Assembly (NCBI GenBank): GCA_033439685.1 | Contig: JAUEDM010000001.1 | Span: 2,108,001 to 2,172,000 of the forward strand | DNA from: Apodospora peruviana | Lineage: Eukaryota > Ascomycota > Sordariomycetes > Sordariales > Lasiosphaeriaceae | Length of the DNA stretch: 64,000 nucleotides | Direction of reading: 5' to 3' | Shown here: positions 21,444 through 34,615 of the stretch, piece after piece | Position numbering within the stretch: the stretch's first letter is position 1 | How the letters are laid out: each line of letters begins with the position of its first letter | Translations under genes and position numbers: made by a program | Notes under the pieces: model-generated | What the model saw: only the letters and a program-made list of their open reading frames with translations | The model's database searches: none | Told to the model about the DNA's origin: nothing

Positions 21444-24400
21444 ATGGAAGCGCCAATGTCAACCGCGGAGCTGCAGCTCTGCGAGTTCTTGAGGGACCTC
21501 CCCACCAGGCACCAGTTTAGCTATGGCGAACAAGCATCGCACGAACTCCTTACAAATCTTTTCTGGTGTATGACCGGCGGCAAGTCCGACTATATGAACC
21601 TCTTGTTCCCGCGCGGTGGGCCAGATCGAAAAGGAACTCTCAAGATGAAGGAAGCCCAAGGTGCTATCGAGGGTGCAGAGTACACCGAGGCAGCGCGCGG
21701 TAAGGCGTGTGGGCACATCTTCAAGACAGGCGAGGCTACATATGCCTGCCGGACCTGCAGCGCAGACGACACATGCTGCTTGTGCAGCAAGTGCTTTGAT
21801 GCCACCGACCATACTGGACACATGGTCAGGATTCATATCTCGCCAGGAAATAGCGGGTGCTGCGACTGTGGGGATCCAGAGGCGTGGAAGAAACCCATGT
21901 TTTGCACAATACATTCCATGTGGGAATCCCCGCACGACAAGGGCAAGGCCAAGGCAGCTGCTGCTCTGCCCGAAGACCTGCTTGCCAGTATTCGGATGAC
22001 TATCGGCCGGGTCTTTGACTACATGTGCGATGTCATCTCGTGTTCACCCGAACAACTCCGACAGACCAAGACGGTTGAGTCGATTGAGCAGGACGAGAGG
22101 ATGTCCAGACTATCGTCGACCTACTGCGGTGGGGACACTACCTCTCCGGGAGAATATGCCGTTCTCCTGTGGAACGACGAGAAGCACACAATCGATGATG
22201 TTCGAGATCAAGTGGCCCGAGCCTGCAGCACTACGCTTGCCAACGGCACCGCAAAGGCATATGAAGTCGATGCCGTTGGCAGGGCGATCCTGATGCGTGA
22301 CAGCAGCATCGAGAGGCTCATCGAGGTGGCTGAAATACTGGAACGGATCAGGGTAACCGTCACTATCCGGTCCTCGCGAGACACCTTCAGAGAGCAAATG
22401 TGCGGGACCATGATCGAGTGGCTGAGAGATATCTCGGGCTGCAGCGTTGGCAACGACCATCAGATCTTGAAAACGACCGTCTGTGAAGAAATGCTCAAGC
22501 CGTGGCGGAAAGGAAGCCCGGCAGCTCATGCGGTTGTGGGCAAGGACGGCATAGATGATGAAGATCTCATTGACCGGGAGGACAGAGAAACCAACGACTT
22601 TTACTACCAGCAAAGCAGGTTACTGCTCCAAGCTCGTATGGCCGCTCGGCTCGAACAGCGTACCGGAGATGTCAGCGACGACGACGATGACGACGACGGT
22701 GCTAACGACAATGGGGGACACACGCCTGGTAGTGGTGATATGGAAACAGATTCAGACGATGACGACGACGATGTCATGATGATCGAGGCGAGAACCGAAC
22801 TTGGGGTTGATGTCACCATGCAAGATTGGCGCCACGATAACCCCTTAGAAGAAGAAGAGGCGACAACAGCCGGGTTTCCCCCACCGCCGCCTCCTCCTCC
22901 AGCCCCAACAACAGCTGCAGCCCCAACTCCGCGTCGGACCATCCGGGAGCGGGAGCTCACTCCATCGGATTCCGACACGGCAGAGCCACTCATCGCGCCG
23001 ACCGTGTATGCGAAAGCCCACCTTGACGTTCCCAAAACTCCGGGTCTCGCCAAGGGGGCTAAGGCCTCGCCACCAAACCCGGGCCGTTACTGGCTGGGTA
23101 CTCCAGCCGGTTATGTGGAGCAAGTTGATATACCCGTCTCTGAGGATCTTTTCGAGCGCGTTCGTCTCGATTGGATGATTTTGTTTGATTTGAGGATGTG
23201 GAAAAGGGTCCGGAACGACCTGCGGTCCCTTTACATCTCCACTGTCGTCACCATCCCTGAATTCAAGCGAGTTCTTGGTCTGCGGTTCGCCGGTCTCTAT
23301 ACCACGCTTGCTCAGCTGTACCTTATCGGGGATCGCGAGCCGGACCATTCGATCATCAATATCTCTTTGCAGATGCTGACCACTCCTTCAATCACGGCCG
23401 AGGTTGTCGAGCGGGGGAACTTCCTCACCAGCCTCATGGCCATCTTGTACACCTTCCTAACCACTCGTCAAGTCGGCCATCCATGGGATGTGGCATCTAA
23501 TGCTGTTCTTGCCTTCGACACTGGTTCCGTCACAAACCGAAGAATGTATCATTTCTTCGTCGATCTGAAGTATCTTTTCGGGTCTCCTCATGTTCAGGAA
23601 CGCCTCAGGACAGAAGATCGATACATGATGCAATTTCTGGATCTCGTCAAGTTGCATCAAGGCATTTGTCCAAATGTGCGCGCCGTTGGTGAACATGTCG
23701 AATATGAGACGGACAGCTGGATTAGCGCTTCGCTTGTCACGCGCGAGATGAACCGATTATGTAGGCAGTTCGCTGAGTCGTTCCGCAACGCCAAGGAGCA
23801 GGATTCTCTGTACGTATCCAATGCGATACGACTGGCAGCGAAAACCGTTATCGTAAACTCGATCGGAGCCGAACGTGCCAGGTTCAGCCAGTCAGAAATC
23901 AAGGACGAAGTCAGGTTCAAGACTCTGACTGACTTCGAGTTCGATATCTCAGGTGGTCAGTACGACGTGGTGAAGTTTGTCGTCGAGGAGCAACCGATCA
24001 GTTTCCATCATGCCCTTCATTACACCTTATCTTGGTTAATCGAATGCGGAAAGTCTATGCCGATCGAGCAGCTCAAGCATCTTCTTACCTTTACGACTCA
24101 GGACCTCATGTCGAAGCCCCGCTTAATGGGCCGAAAATCGATGCCGAGGCGTGACTACGAACCGGAGGATTACCTGATGGCAGCGTTTGACTACCCTCTT
24201 CGTGTCTGCGCGTGGCTTGCCCAGATGAAAGCGGGCATGTGGGTCAGAAACGGTCTCAGTCTGCGCCATCAAGCTGGAACGTATCGTGGAGTCATGGCAA
24301 GGGATGTGTCCCACCACCGCGATATCTTCCTCCTCCAAACGGCGCTTGTGGTCTGTAACCCAAACCGTGTGCTTGCTTCTGTTGTGGACCGCTTTGGCAT

Positions 24401-27400
24401 GGAAAAATGGGTCAAGGGCATCTTCGAGCAGAAGTCGAAAGCTCAGGACGATATCCAGCACTTGGATGTTGTTGAGGACATGATCCATTTGCTCATTGTT
24501 CTTCTTAGCGACCGGACGTCGTTGATACGCAATGATGAGGGTGTTGGCTCGCATATTCCATCCATGCGCCGCGATATTACCCACGTCCTCTGCTTTAAGC
24601 CCATGTCATTCACGGATATCAGCAGCAAGCTCCCTGACAAGTTTTCAGAGCACGAAGACTTTCAGGGCTTGCTGGATGAGATGACCACTTTCAAATCACC
24701 CGAGGGCCTGTCGGATGGTGGAACCTTTGAACTGAAACCGCAGTACGTCGAGGATGTTGACCCATACATCGCACACTACAACAAAAACCAGCGCGAGGAG
24801 TCCGAAATGGCATGGCGGAAGGTGATAGCCAAGAAAACTGGTAAGCCCATTGAGGACATTGTCTATGAACCAAAGTTGCGGCCTATCCCCTCCGGGGTGT
24901 TTGCTGGTTTGGCAGGTTTCACCGGCGCCGGCATGTTCGCTCAGATCATATACTACTCCTTGCTCTACGCCCTGGTGTATCCCAAATACACCCCACAGGT
25001 TCCCTCTACTCGGGTGGAAACCTTCTTACAGGTTGTCCTCCATTTGATTCTCATCGCCATCGCTGAGGACAAGGCGGCTGAAGACGATAAATCGCAACAA
25101 ACCTCATTTATTGCCCTCGCGCTCTCCCGCACAGCGCGTAGCAACTTTATGTCGGATGCCCGCGAATCCAAAACGATCGTGGCTCTTTTGAATTTGATCT
25201 CATCCAAGGACGAATTTAAGGCTTGCCATCCAAAAATCGCTCTCATACTCAAGAGGATGCGGCAGAAGCGGCCCCGGGACTTTGAGTTCTCCTTCCAACA
25301 CCTCGGTTTATCGGTGGACCGCATCAACACAGCGTCACCTGCCAGCAACAACGCCGAGGAGGAGCGAGAGAAGAAAAAGCAGGCGGCATTAGATCGCCAA
25401 GCCAGGGTAATGGCCCAGTTTCAAGCGCAACAGAAGAGCTTTATGGAGAGCCAGGGCGATATCAACTGGGGAGATGTCGACGATATGGACGAAGACATGG
25501 ATGTGCCGCCAGTGGAGGAGCACCGGAACTTCTGGAAGTACCCTACGGGAACCTGCATCCTGTGTCAAGAAGATACCGACGAGCGCCGTCTGTACGGCAC
25601 ATTTGCCTTCTTCACGGAGAGCAGCATCCTTCGACAGACTGATTTGCAAGATCCAGATTTTGTCAGAGAAGCCTTCAATACGCCCGACAACTTGGATCGG
25701 TCTGCCGAGGAGATCCGGCCGTTTGGGGTTGCCCATGAAAATAGACAGATCGTTCAAAAAGTGAGCCCAACCGGGGAAACTTTTGAAGAAGAACGTCAGG
25801 TGCTTGGCAGAGGCTTTTCTTCGAAACTGTGTCGGCCTGGCCCGGTGTCGATCGGTTGTGGCCATATCATGCATTACAGCTGTTTTGAGGCCTACTTTGA
25901 GTCAACCATACGGCGACATAACCAACAAATCGCACGGCATCCACCCGAGAATATTCACCGACTGGAATTCGTCTGCCCGTTATGCAAGGCCCTTGGAAAT
26001 GCGTTCTTGCCAATCATCTGGAAAGGACAAGAGGAGTCATATCCCGGCCCATTGATTCCATCGACTCCGTTCGAGTCATTTCTTGACAACCAATTGCACT
26101 CCGCTTATTACACCCTGGGAGCGACAAGGCCGCCTGATCAGATACAGAACGCGTTCGCATCCTACACATCAGGTATGATGGTCAATAATCTAGCAGAGAA
26201 ATCTTCACAGCTGCTCGACGATGCCTGGGTAGACGTCGGTGCTCAGTCGAGATCGACTGGGACGCCTTTTAGCGAAACTTTCTCAATGGTCTCGGCCCCC
26301 GAGAGTAGTAGTCGAGGCCCGACCCCTGACAACAACAGCATGATGCGAGAACTTGTCACAGTCTATCGTCGGCTTAGAGATACCCTTCGAAAGAACGGCA
26401 TTGAATCGCAGCACCTGGATGATGTCCAATCAGACGATGCCAATGAGTTACACTCAAGCGATGCGTTGGCGCGATCGGTAGGCTTTTCCATATCTGCCGT
26501 CGAGATTCAGCAGCGCGGCGTGGAAGCCGACTATGGTATGACATTCCTCGAAAAGATCCCCGATCAAATTCTCACGCAGCTTCGCATCCTGAGCGAGACG
26601 GTGACGTCGTTCATCGCCGTAGGAGGATTAAGAGAAGCTGGCGAAAACAGGATAGATACCGAGTATCGCAAGGACAGCGAACGCCAGCATTGCCAGCTCT
26701 TCATGACGCAGTATCTCGGCGAGGAGACCGAGAACACCCGATTCCCCGTAAACAGTTACCCCCCGCTCCTGAGCCTAGACCCATTCGTCTTCTTGTGCGA
26801 GTGTGTCTTTGGCGTTGGCCTTGCCCAAAACTTTGAGATCTCTCACCTTGTGCGTCTCTGTTACCTGGTCGAGATCACCAAGGTCTGCTACCACCTGGGC
26901 CGCAACCTCCCCGCTACTCTTTGGATCGGCCACATTGCCGACCCCGACTACCGGAAAAATCTGGACCCTCCTCTGGCCAACTTTGCTGCCTTCTGCGAGG
27001 CCATCGTCCAACTGGACGTGGGAGCCAATCAGGAAGCGGGCACCGATATCGATCCTGAGATGAACGATCGACCGGCGTATGATAATTTGGGATTCAGCCA
27101 ACCCGGGTTAGACACCTGGGAGGGTTGGTACCAGTTCGTGAGCAAGTATGCCCTGACTTTCCTGCGAAAATGCGTCGTTCTCCTGTACGTCAAGTACGGC
27201 GTCGATTTCAACAGCCATATATCGCCGAACCCGGAGAAGAACGAACTCGAGCGACTCACTGAGGCTTTGCGGTTGCCGTCGTTCGACGAGATGTTGACGG
27301 CGCTGACGCCCCTGGGCCGCGAGTACGGCTGGCCTTTGGAGACGTCACGGCTTGTGTCTGGATGGATCCGGCACCAGGCTGCGTGGCCGCGTTCTTCCGG

Positions 27401-28015
27401 TGGTGACGAGAAGTCGCTGCCGCCGTCGGCGATGCTTAGCCATCCTGCCATCTTTGAGCTCGTGGGCTTGCCCAAGAACTATGATACACTGATCGACGAG
27501 TCCACGCACAGAAGGTGTCCTACGAAAGGCAAGGAGGTGACGGACCCTACCATTTGCTTATTTTGCGGCGATCTATTTTGCGCGCAAGGCGTGTGTTGTA
27601 CGAAGGAGGACAAGGAGGGCGGGAACAAGAGCGTCAAAATTGGTGGTGCGCAGCAGCATATGCGAAAGTATGTTTGTTTTCTTGCCCTTGGCCCACCATT
27701 TTTTTGAACGTGTCATTATTAACCATTTTCTTTCCCTCAAAAATCAGATGCCAGAAAAACATTGGCCTCTTTATCAACATCCGCAAGTGCTGCGTCTTCT
27801 ATCTGCACCGCGTGTCGGGGAGCTTTAGCAACGCGCCCTACATCGACCGGTACGGCGAGGTTGACCTCGGGTTGCGGCACGGGCGCCAGCTGTTCTTGCA
27901 CCAGAAGCGTTACGACACGATGCTGAGGAACTTGTGGCTTAGCCATGGGGTGCCGAGCTATATCGCGCGCAAACTCGAGGCGGACATCAATAACGGTGGG
28001 TGGGAGACGATTTAG
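21444..28015 (+). CDS. UBR1: N-end-rule E3 ubiquitin ligase (N-recognin) UBR1
   Basis: Two exons: 21444-27667 and 27748-28015, giving 2163 residues. UBR1 binds destabilising N-terminal residues and, with a RAD6-type E2, ubiquitinates substrates for proteasomal degradation. The UBR box (type-1 site) is at about residues 87-157, from KACGHIFKTGEATYACRTC to CCDCGDPEAWKKPMFC, with its zinc Cys/His ligands. A ClpS-like domain (type-2 site) follows at about 237-315 (EYAVLLWNDEKHTIDDVRDQ). Residues about 410-500 are a disordered insert with Asp runs and a proline run. The RING-H2 begins at C1371 (CILCQED), contains IGCGHIMHYSCF and closes with CPLC at 1511-1514. The conserved C-terminal cap (LFCGDLFCAQG ... 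LHRVSGSFSNAPYIDRYGE) spans the exon junction. The single intron has GTATGT and an ATCAG acceptor. The length is typical for fungal UBR1. Confidence 0.95.
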
Positions 28016-29069
28016 ACGAAGTCTCTCCAGGTGTGTGTGTGATCAAGGTTTTGTTTCGGGGGCAGCATATATGTACAAATATGAGGTTGGGTGGGTGTAT
28101 TGGATCGCCGGGCTGCGTAGGATGGATTCAAATGGACATTTGGTAGGTTGCGCGTTACAAATACAAGTACAGGGCAGGATGGATGGGCGGATCGATGGGG
28201 TACGTCCGATGGATTTATATTTTACAGAGGTACACATACTTTTGCGTTTTCGCCAGGCTATTAGCTGGTTACATAGGTACCTACCTAGGGAAGGTATAGG
28301 AAGCGAGTATCTGGCGTTCGCCGTTTTCTCACTCGCTCTCTCCATGTTTCTCTCGTTTATTTTGTCTTTTCCGTCTCTTCATGTTCCTGTTACTGAGACC
28401 CGGAGGCGTTCGTTGTCTTTCCAAGTTTTGCATAGCCATCAAATCTAGTCTGTCATTCGTTATTGTTCTCTTTGTCTACATATATATAAGAAGGTTTCCA
28501 GTTTGTTAGGATACCAACATCATGTTGGACTGGATATTAAACTGGTGTAGTAAATTGCTTATATTTGAGTTAGTTATTTCGGGTAGATTTATTCTTTTCC
28601 TTAACCAGACACAGTCTTAGCTTTACCATCTATCATTTGCTCGGATTATAGAGAAGAATATATACATATTGTACAAGGCGGCATAAATTTGACACGGAGA
28701 GTCGTGCAAGTGTCATCAATCAACGTGTATATACTTGCTTGCCTCCATATAAACACCCCACTATCTCCCCCTTGGTCATTAAACTCAGCAAACGCTTCGC
28801 AAAACTTATATACATGGGTATTTTGAAGAGAAAATCCATGAGCCATATGTCAGCCAGCCTACCCTCTCAAGATAGACGACCAAGACTCATATTATAAAGC
28901 CAAACCAAGCAAGCCCATGACGTTTATATGCAGAACCCAATCCATTGCCGCCTTCCGTTTACTTTTCCGGTCCATACCAAAAATGCCCTCAACCATGCAT
29001 TTCATGCCCAAAAATTCCCATTATTCTCCATGCAAGTTGTCCTCTCACAGTCCCAGCAGTACCGGGTAT
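28016..29069. other. Convergent intergenic region
   Basis: 3' flanks of UBR1 and the sulfate permease; AT-rich between 28440 and 28900. It contains a TAGGTACCTACCTAGG element near 28274. No gene is supported. Confidence 0.5.
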
Positions 29070-31782
29070 TCACTGTTTCCCGGTGACAGACGTCGACAGG
29101 GACCCTGCCGCAGTCTGGACGACCGAGTCACCAGACCTAACCTCAGCTCTGGCCTCAATATTCGCTATTGCGCTTTGCAAGGCGCTTGTCAAGTCCACAT
29201 GAAACAGCGGCCTGTTGATGCCGTGCACAGCAACTGCGCGTCCATTGAACCGCGGCTTGCGATCGGCCGCCGTCACATCATCGCTGCTGCTTCCATTTTT
29301 ATGGCTCACGACGGCTTCAATATCATGAGATACTCTGGATGACTGTTTCCGCGCCAGGGAAGTAAGCTCTTTCTCGTTGGCCTCCTGTTCGGCTGCTGCG
29401 GCGGCGCTCTGCGACCCGCCAATCTCAGCTACACTAAAGATGCTGCGCCAACGGTGCTGTAGTCCGTCGGGGCGCGCGGCTGGGTAGCCAAATCCGGCAG
29501 AGACAAGCGCACGCTTGGTCCAGCGGTTATGGATGCACGCAATATGCCAGTCTACAACGTCTGGAGCCGTGTAGGTGTCTAGCTGATTCCGCACGTCAAT
29601 CAGCTGCTGGACTGAGGTAATATCGACGTGGTTGACAGAGCTGAAGTCAAGGATAATGGCCTTCAGTGTTGGCAGGTCGGTTTTCACACCGACCTCACCG
29701 GGTTCTATACCGGCAGCCGCGGCAGCCTTGAGCTTGCGGCGGGACGGTCCAGGGTCGTTCCAGGGCCGATCGCCAGGCCGATCAAACTGCGTGAGGTTGG
29801 TTCGGCGCGTGTGAGCGAATATGTAGTCAACCATGTACGAGAGACTATTACTCGCGTTGGGGTAGTTAAAGCCCTCCGAGAAACGGTAGATGAAGACGCC
29901 TGGATATGGGCTATCGAGCTCAATTTCCGGATTCGAACCATCAGCATGGCTAATGGGCAGGAAAATGTTGCGGTAAGGGACATCCTTAGTGCCCGTGAAT
30001 GTGCCGTATTGTGCATCTCGGCGTTGGTCCTCGCCAATAACATGATCATCAAGGACTGATGCCACCTTGACACGGCCAAGGAATCGTCCTTTACCCTTAA
30101 GAATTTGAAAAATCAGCATGGCTGCAGCGAGACAGACCGTGCAGTAAATTCCGTTCTCGATTGTCGAAAAAACCGTGACGAACACGCCGACAAAGAAGAT
30201 AAAGACCTCAAATGGCGAAACAAGCCAGAACTGGTAAACCGTATTGGGAGGTGTGATCAGATCACCCACCGCGTGGATGATAACGGCTGACAAAGAAGCG
30301 CTGGGGATATAGTAGAAGACCGCCGGGAGCGCATAGATGGCCAAGAGAACAACGGCAGCAGTGATGACACCAGCGAATGGTGTCCGAACGCCAGCCTTGG
30401 ACTTGATGGCCGTCCGGCTGAATGATCCAGTCGCAGCATAACCGCCAAGGAAGGGGCCTAGGACGTTTGTGACGCCGATGGCGACCATCTCTTGTGATGG
30501 ATTAATTGTATAATTGTTGATACGGCCGAACGACTTGGAGATGGCAATATGCTCGATCAACAGAACGATGACGGTGGCGGGCAGGTAGCCAACAAGGTTA
30601 CTCGCGATACGCTCGTTCAGCACAGGAACGGCCGCGTTCTGGAAGCCTGCGGTAGGGTTAGCTTTTAGAACCGCCTTGAGGCATGGGGCGGGAAAGGGGG
30701 AGACTTACCTCTTGGGACGTCGAGCAAAATCTTGAACTTGACCTCTTTGGCCGGAAGGCCCCGATTGACCAGCCAGCTGATCATGGTGTAAAGAAGAATG
30801 ACAAACACGGTCCTCAGTGTTGAAAGGAAGAAGGCCAACCGCTGGTGTCTCGGCCACCTCTTCGCAGCAAGGCTGCAGACTGATCTGATCAGGTACAGCA
30901 TTGCAAGGGCTGTTAGGCCCATAGCGGCGTCCAATTTTGTGCGTGGTAAGCCTTGGAGTGTGTGAATGAAGACGAGATATGGTGCGTCCCTGGTCGAGAA
31001 ACCTTTAATTCCCATCAAAGTAGGAATCTGACCGACGGCAATGGTAATCGCCGAGCCGGTCATGAAAGCTGAGAGGGCGGTGAGCGGGATCAAATCGACA
31101 ATCCGTCCGAGACGTAGCAGTCCGATAAACAGGACAATAGACCCAGCTAGGATAGCGAGCCCAGACGCAATGGCATGAGCTGGGACATCGGGCAAGACGT
31201 CCTTCATGTCGGCGACAATACCACCGGTAAGTTGTGACATGACGGCAACGGGCTGGACTAGGCGTGAGCAGGTGGCCTTTCGCGAGGATGAGAGTGTGAC
31301 TTACGCCAATGGTAATGTCTTTCGACGTTGCAAAGAACCAGTAGATCAATACCCCCATGAACGATGAGTAGAGACCAAACTGAACCTCGAGATTAGCGAT
31401 GGCAGCATACGCCATACCTTGCGGGACAACGACAGCGCCGATGGTAATGCCTGCGCAGTGAGTGTCAGCATCCTGACCTGTTACTTTGTGTATATCGACA
31501 GTGCTTACCCGCAACAAGATCTCCTATAAGCCATTGCAGATTGTAGTGACCGATCCAAGAAAGAAACGGAAAGAGAGACAAGAAGTACTCCCACAGCTGA
31601 TGCCCAGTAGGGAGAAGTCCCAGCAGGTACTCGACTGTCCGTGGTTCCTCCTCAACGAAGGTATCGCTTGTGTGAGTGGAAACTATCGACTCCCCGCGGG
31701 TAACCTCATCGGAGTATGGCTCCCGCTCCTGGAGCTTGATCCCTAAGGCCTTTGCGAGATAGGGGCTTACTTTGGACGCCAT
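29070..31782 (-). CDS. Sulfate permease, SulP family with C-terminal STAS domain
   Basis: Four exons: 31782-31509, 31450-31305, 31252-30709 and 30646-29070, giving 846 residues with matching phases. It imports sulfate across the plasma membrane (CYS-13/CYS-14, SUL1/SUL2 type). After a hydrophilic N-terminus, the SulP core starts with WLIGDLVAGITIGAVVVPQG then MAYAAIANLEVQFGLYSSF, and continues with DITIGPVAVMSQLTGG, the GFQNAAVP linker and FGRINNYTINPSQEMVAIG, then ATGSFSRTAIKSKAGVRTP; about 10-12 hydrophobic spans are visible. A cytoplasmic STAS domain follows (FSSVNHVDITSVQQLIDVRN, near residue 660), then a low-complexity tail. Fungal sulfate permeases are usually de-repressed by a CYS3-type bZIP under sulfur starvation; candidate sites are noted upstream. 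Length is slightly above the usual 780-820. Direct paralogue assignment (CYS-13 or CYS-14) is not possible by eye. Confidence 0.93.
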
Positions 31783-32739
31783 GTTGAAGACTGGTTACCG
31801 TACACCCAAGTTGAAGGATGAGTGAGCAGCGAGTCCTGAGGAGAAGGAGAAGACCAACGAAGGCGGAAGCCCCTAATGTACCCAATGAGAACGATAGCCC
31901 ACAAGTCGAGGAATTGTATTTGCAGTATACCTCCTATAATACGATGTGCGTGGGTGGACCGAATGAACGGTAGGGTACCGGGGGACGGCGACAAGGGTGT
32001 CAACGACGCTGCGGGAAGGGGGTCGTCCTAACAGGGATAGGCTGGGTTGATATCGAAGTATCAAGCTCTCGTTCCACCAACAGCTATAAGACAGGGCCTT
32101 CGAGAGCTTTGCTTGCACGACACCGGGACTGGAGACGGCAGGTTGTATACCTCGGTCCCTCGTAATGGGTAGCAGAATTAAAACCAGGGAGTCTAGCCCA
32201 GATGCTCGCGGTCTGTCTCTTCCCCGGACTCTGTACTGTACCTCATGGGCTTATGGCCAGTTCAACTCGGGGACGGATAAGGCTCGTCCCAGTGTTCGCA
32301 GAAACGAGGTCGAGATGGTGAACATGTGGAGATAGATGGCTGGGACTACCAGGTAAAGAAAAGACCAGTTGAGGTTGATTATGACGTGCTAGACGATACG
32401 ATGTAAAGTATATATCTAGGATCTTTAGGAATGCCGAGGAGATTGAGGAGACTAGGTCAAAGGAAGATGTTATATGAAAGATAACATCAAGTAAGGTTCC
32501 GAAAAGCAAAGGAGGGACGGGAAAGGAAGGTGCTATTGCTTGAAGCGAGAGTCATGGTATTCAAAGTTGGACTTGGGACGATGAATAAGCAAGTATTGAA
32601 CCTTGAATACGGTATTGTTATCAGGATGATGTGTAACCCAGAAGTCGGGAGTGGTACAAGGTTGCTGGGTCCTGAGGACTGACGTGCAAGATGCATGGAG
32701 ATGATCTCGGGGAGGCGTGTTAGGGTGGGTACCGACTGG

Positions 32740-32749
32740 ATGGCGCAAT
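32740..32749 (+). promoter_or_regulatory. CYS3-like site upstream of sulfate permease
   Basis: ATGGCGCAAT, one mismatch from the palindromic CYS3 consensus ATGRYRYCAT that I recall from Neurospora sulfur genes. It lies about 960 bp upstream of the permease ATG. Identical core and preceding G recur at 33145-33154. Confidence 0.25.
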
Positions 32750-33144
32750 CGGCCCCTTGCCTATCAGAAGGAAGGATCCCGGCACGCGGGCAAAGGCAAT
32801 GGCGAAAAAGTGTCCACACCCAAAGAAAGCACGACTGCTGTTGTGCGACTTGTTGATTTCGACTGATAATTCTTGTGATGACGAGTGTGTCTGAGTTGTG
32901 CAATGGGCGTTGGAAAGGTATCAAGGTGAGGTCGTGGAGCGACTGCAGTGACGTAGGTCTATCGCACATTTTCCCCATGCAGTGAAAAGAACACCTCCTG
33001 CAGTCTGCCTACGGAATACATTCATCCCATGCCGAAATAAATAAGCCTTAGACCCACGCCACCCTTCCGCGGGACAACTCAGGTTTTGGTGGTGAGCGTG
33101 AGCAGTCAGAGGTGACGCCAGAAGACTAGTTGGACAGGGAAGCG

Positions 33145-33154
33145 ATGGCGCAAT
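33145..33154 (+). promoter_or_regulatory. Second CYS3-like site upstream of sulfate permease
   Basis: The same ATGGCGCAAT sequence, about 1.36 kb upstream of the permease start. One mismatch from ATGRYRYCAT. Function is inferred only. Confidence 0.22.
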
Positions 33155-33828
33155 GAGACCAAAAAGTGATGTGCTAGGCGGCCCCAGGAAGCTAGCGATA
33201 GCTCGACGGCTTCAGCTTGACCGCTGAAGCTGCACCCAAGATAAACTTGCCGAACGATGCAAGTTCGGTAAAAGCTTGAATCCACATGAGTGCCACCTAA
33301 GCAGCCTTGATCGACTTTAGTGTACGGAGTACAGAAACGCCACCTCTTGTTCTTCAGCCTTGTCGTGGAAACGAATTCTTGATACGGGGCATCTGAAAAT
33401 CATATCTGACAGCCAGAATTTGTCAGTGCCCCACGGTGAGGTGCATGTGCTAGAGAACATGCCAAAACCCATTTAGGAAATTCCCCGAAAGTCGGAAGTG
33501 TAGCGTCAAAAGACGAAGAACCGTCCGTGAACAGTAAGGTAACAAACTGGAAAAATTGGTTCTTCAAAATTGATTCTGCAGAGTTCACGTTGGTTCCCGA
33601 TTTCAAAACAAAAACCCCGCCTGCCCGCCAACCCCAGCAGTTGCTGCTCGTTTTCCTGACTCGGTATCTGAGCCGGTCACGGTGGTGGCTTAATTGCTGT
33701 GGCTCGGTGGCTCCTGAGGGCCTGGAATCTGTGGACACAAGGAATGACGTGCTCGAGTTCGGAGTCTGACACTTACCGAGCGTTGTTCTGGGGCAGCGGG
33801 GCTTGAGCTAAGTCTAGACCAGACTTTC

Positions 33829-33872
33829 AGGGAAGGGCCAATCGTCGTCGACCTCTCGTCCCATTTGGGAAG
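33829..33872 (+). repeat. 44-bp direct repeat, copy A
   Basis: By hand alignment it matches 35904-35947 at 40 of 44 positions, including the shared core GTCGACCTCTCGTCCC, in the same orientation. Flanks do not align. The pair brackets the disrupted membrane-protein frame. Confidence 0.85.
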
Positions 33873-34615
33873 CTATCCGGAGGACGTCCCTTCTTTTATG
33901 TGTATGTGTGTGTTTTATGTACACCTGTTATATTTCCAAACCAGTCATACGTGTCCCCAGATGGCCCCGGGTGCTAGCTACCTAGCTATTATCATGTAAG
34001 AAAGGAGGTAATATCTTGGTCAGATCTCATTGCAGGTAGGCTCCGTCCCGCCCTCAACATCGGTTCAAGCCGCCGTTGCATTTCCTAAAGGCCAGACGGG
34101 GCGTCATCGGGAGGGCTTAAAGTAGATAGATTGGGGAATATCTACCCTCGTAGTCAAGATTTGAATTTAAAAAATCTTGGCTGGTCTTGTTCATGGCATG
34201 ACAAAAAGTGAACTGGACGTATAGGTAATTTTCTAATTCAATTAGTAGTCAAGAAAACCACGCCCAAGCTTCCTCTATCCACGGCCAAGAATACGTACCC
34301 GACCTTAATTACCTACCTATCCGACCTATTTACCTACCTCCCTACCAGGCTACCACCCTTACCGCACCTACATGTCTGCTCGCGTCTGTGCCAAGGCGTG
34401 GATGAGTGGATGGGACGGGATGGATATTGGGTCAGGTACGTGAGATGAGAATAGACGCGAGATGCAGTAGGCGCCTGGCCCGAGCCCGATCAAATGTGAC
34501 TGTCGTAATTAACCCCCTTGGCTGGGTCTCTTAAAAACTGAATATCTTACCTACCTACATATCCAATACACCCTTCATCCAAGACTCACCCCTATCCGTC
34601 GCACAGAGATCTTTC

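Larger units (their letters stand above)
31783..34615. other. Long gene-poor upstream region of the sulfate permease
   Basis: A 2.8 kb spacer without a supported gene. It holds two near-CYS3 motifs (32740-32749 and 33145-33154), two adjacent inverted repeats (33209-33230 and 33244-33265), a 44-bp repeat copy (33829-33872) and ACCTACCT-rich sequence around 34310-34350. Open frames, such as one at 32487-32978 on the minus strand, have no family features. Confidence 0.5.

Noticed and set aside
29930..29945. GGTTCGAATCC-like B box suggesting a tRNA on the minus strand
   Set aside because: It falls inside the sulfate permease coding frame (Gly-Ser-Asn-Pro) and has no A box or cloverleaf around it.
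32487..32978. 163-codon minus-strand frame upstream of the sulfate permease
   Set aside because: No recognisable domain or convincing coding pattern; more likely chance in promoter/leader DNA.
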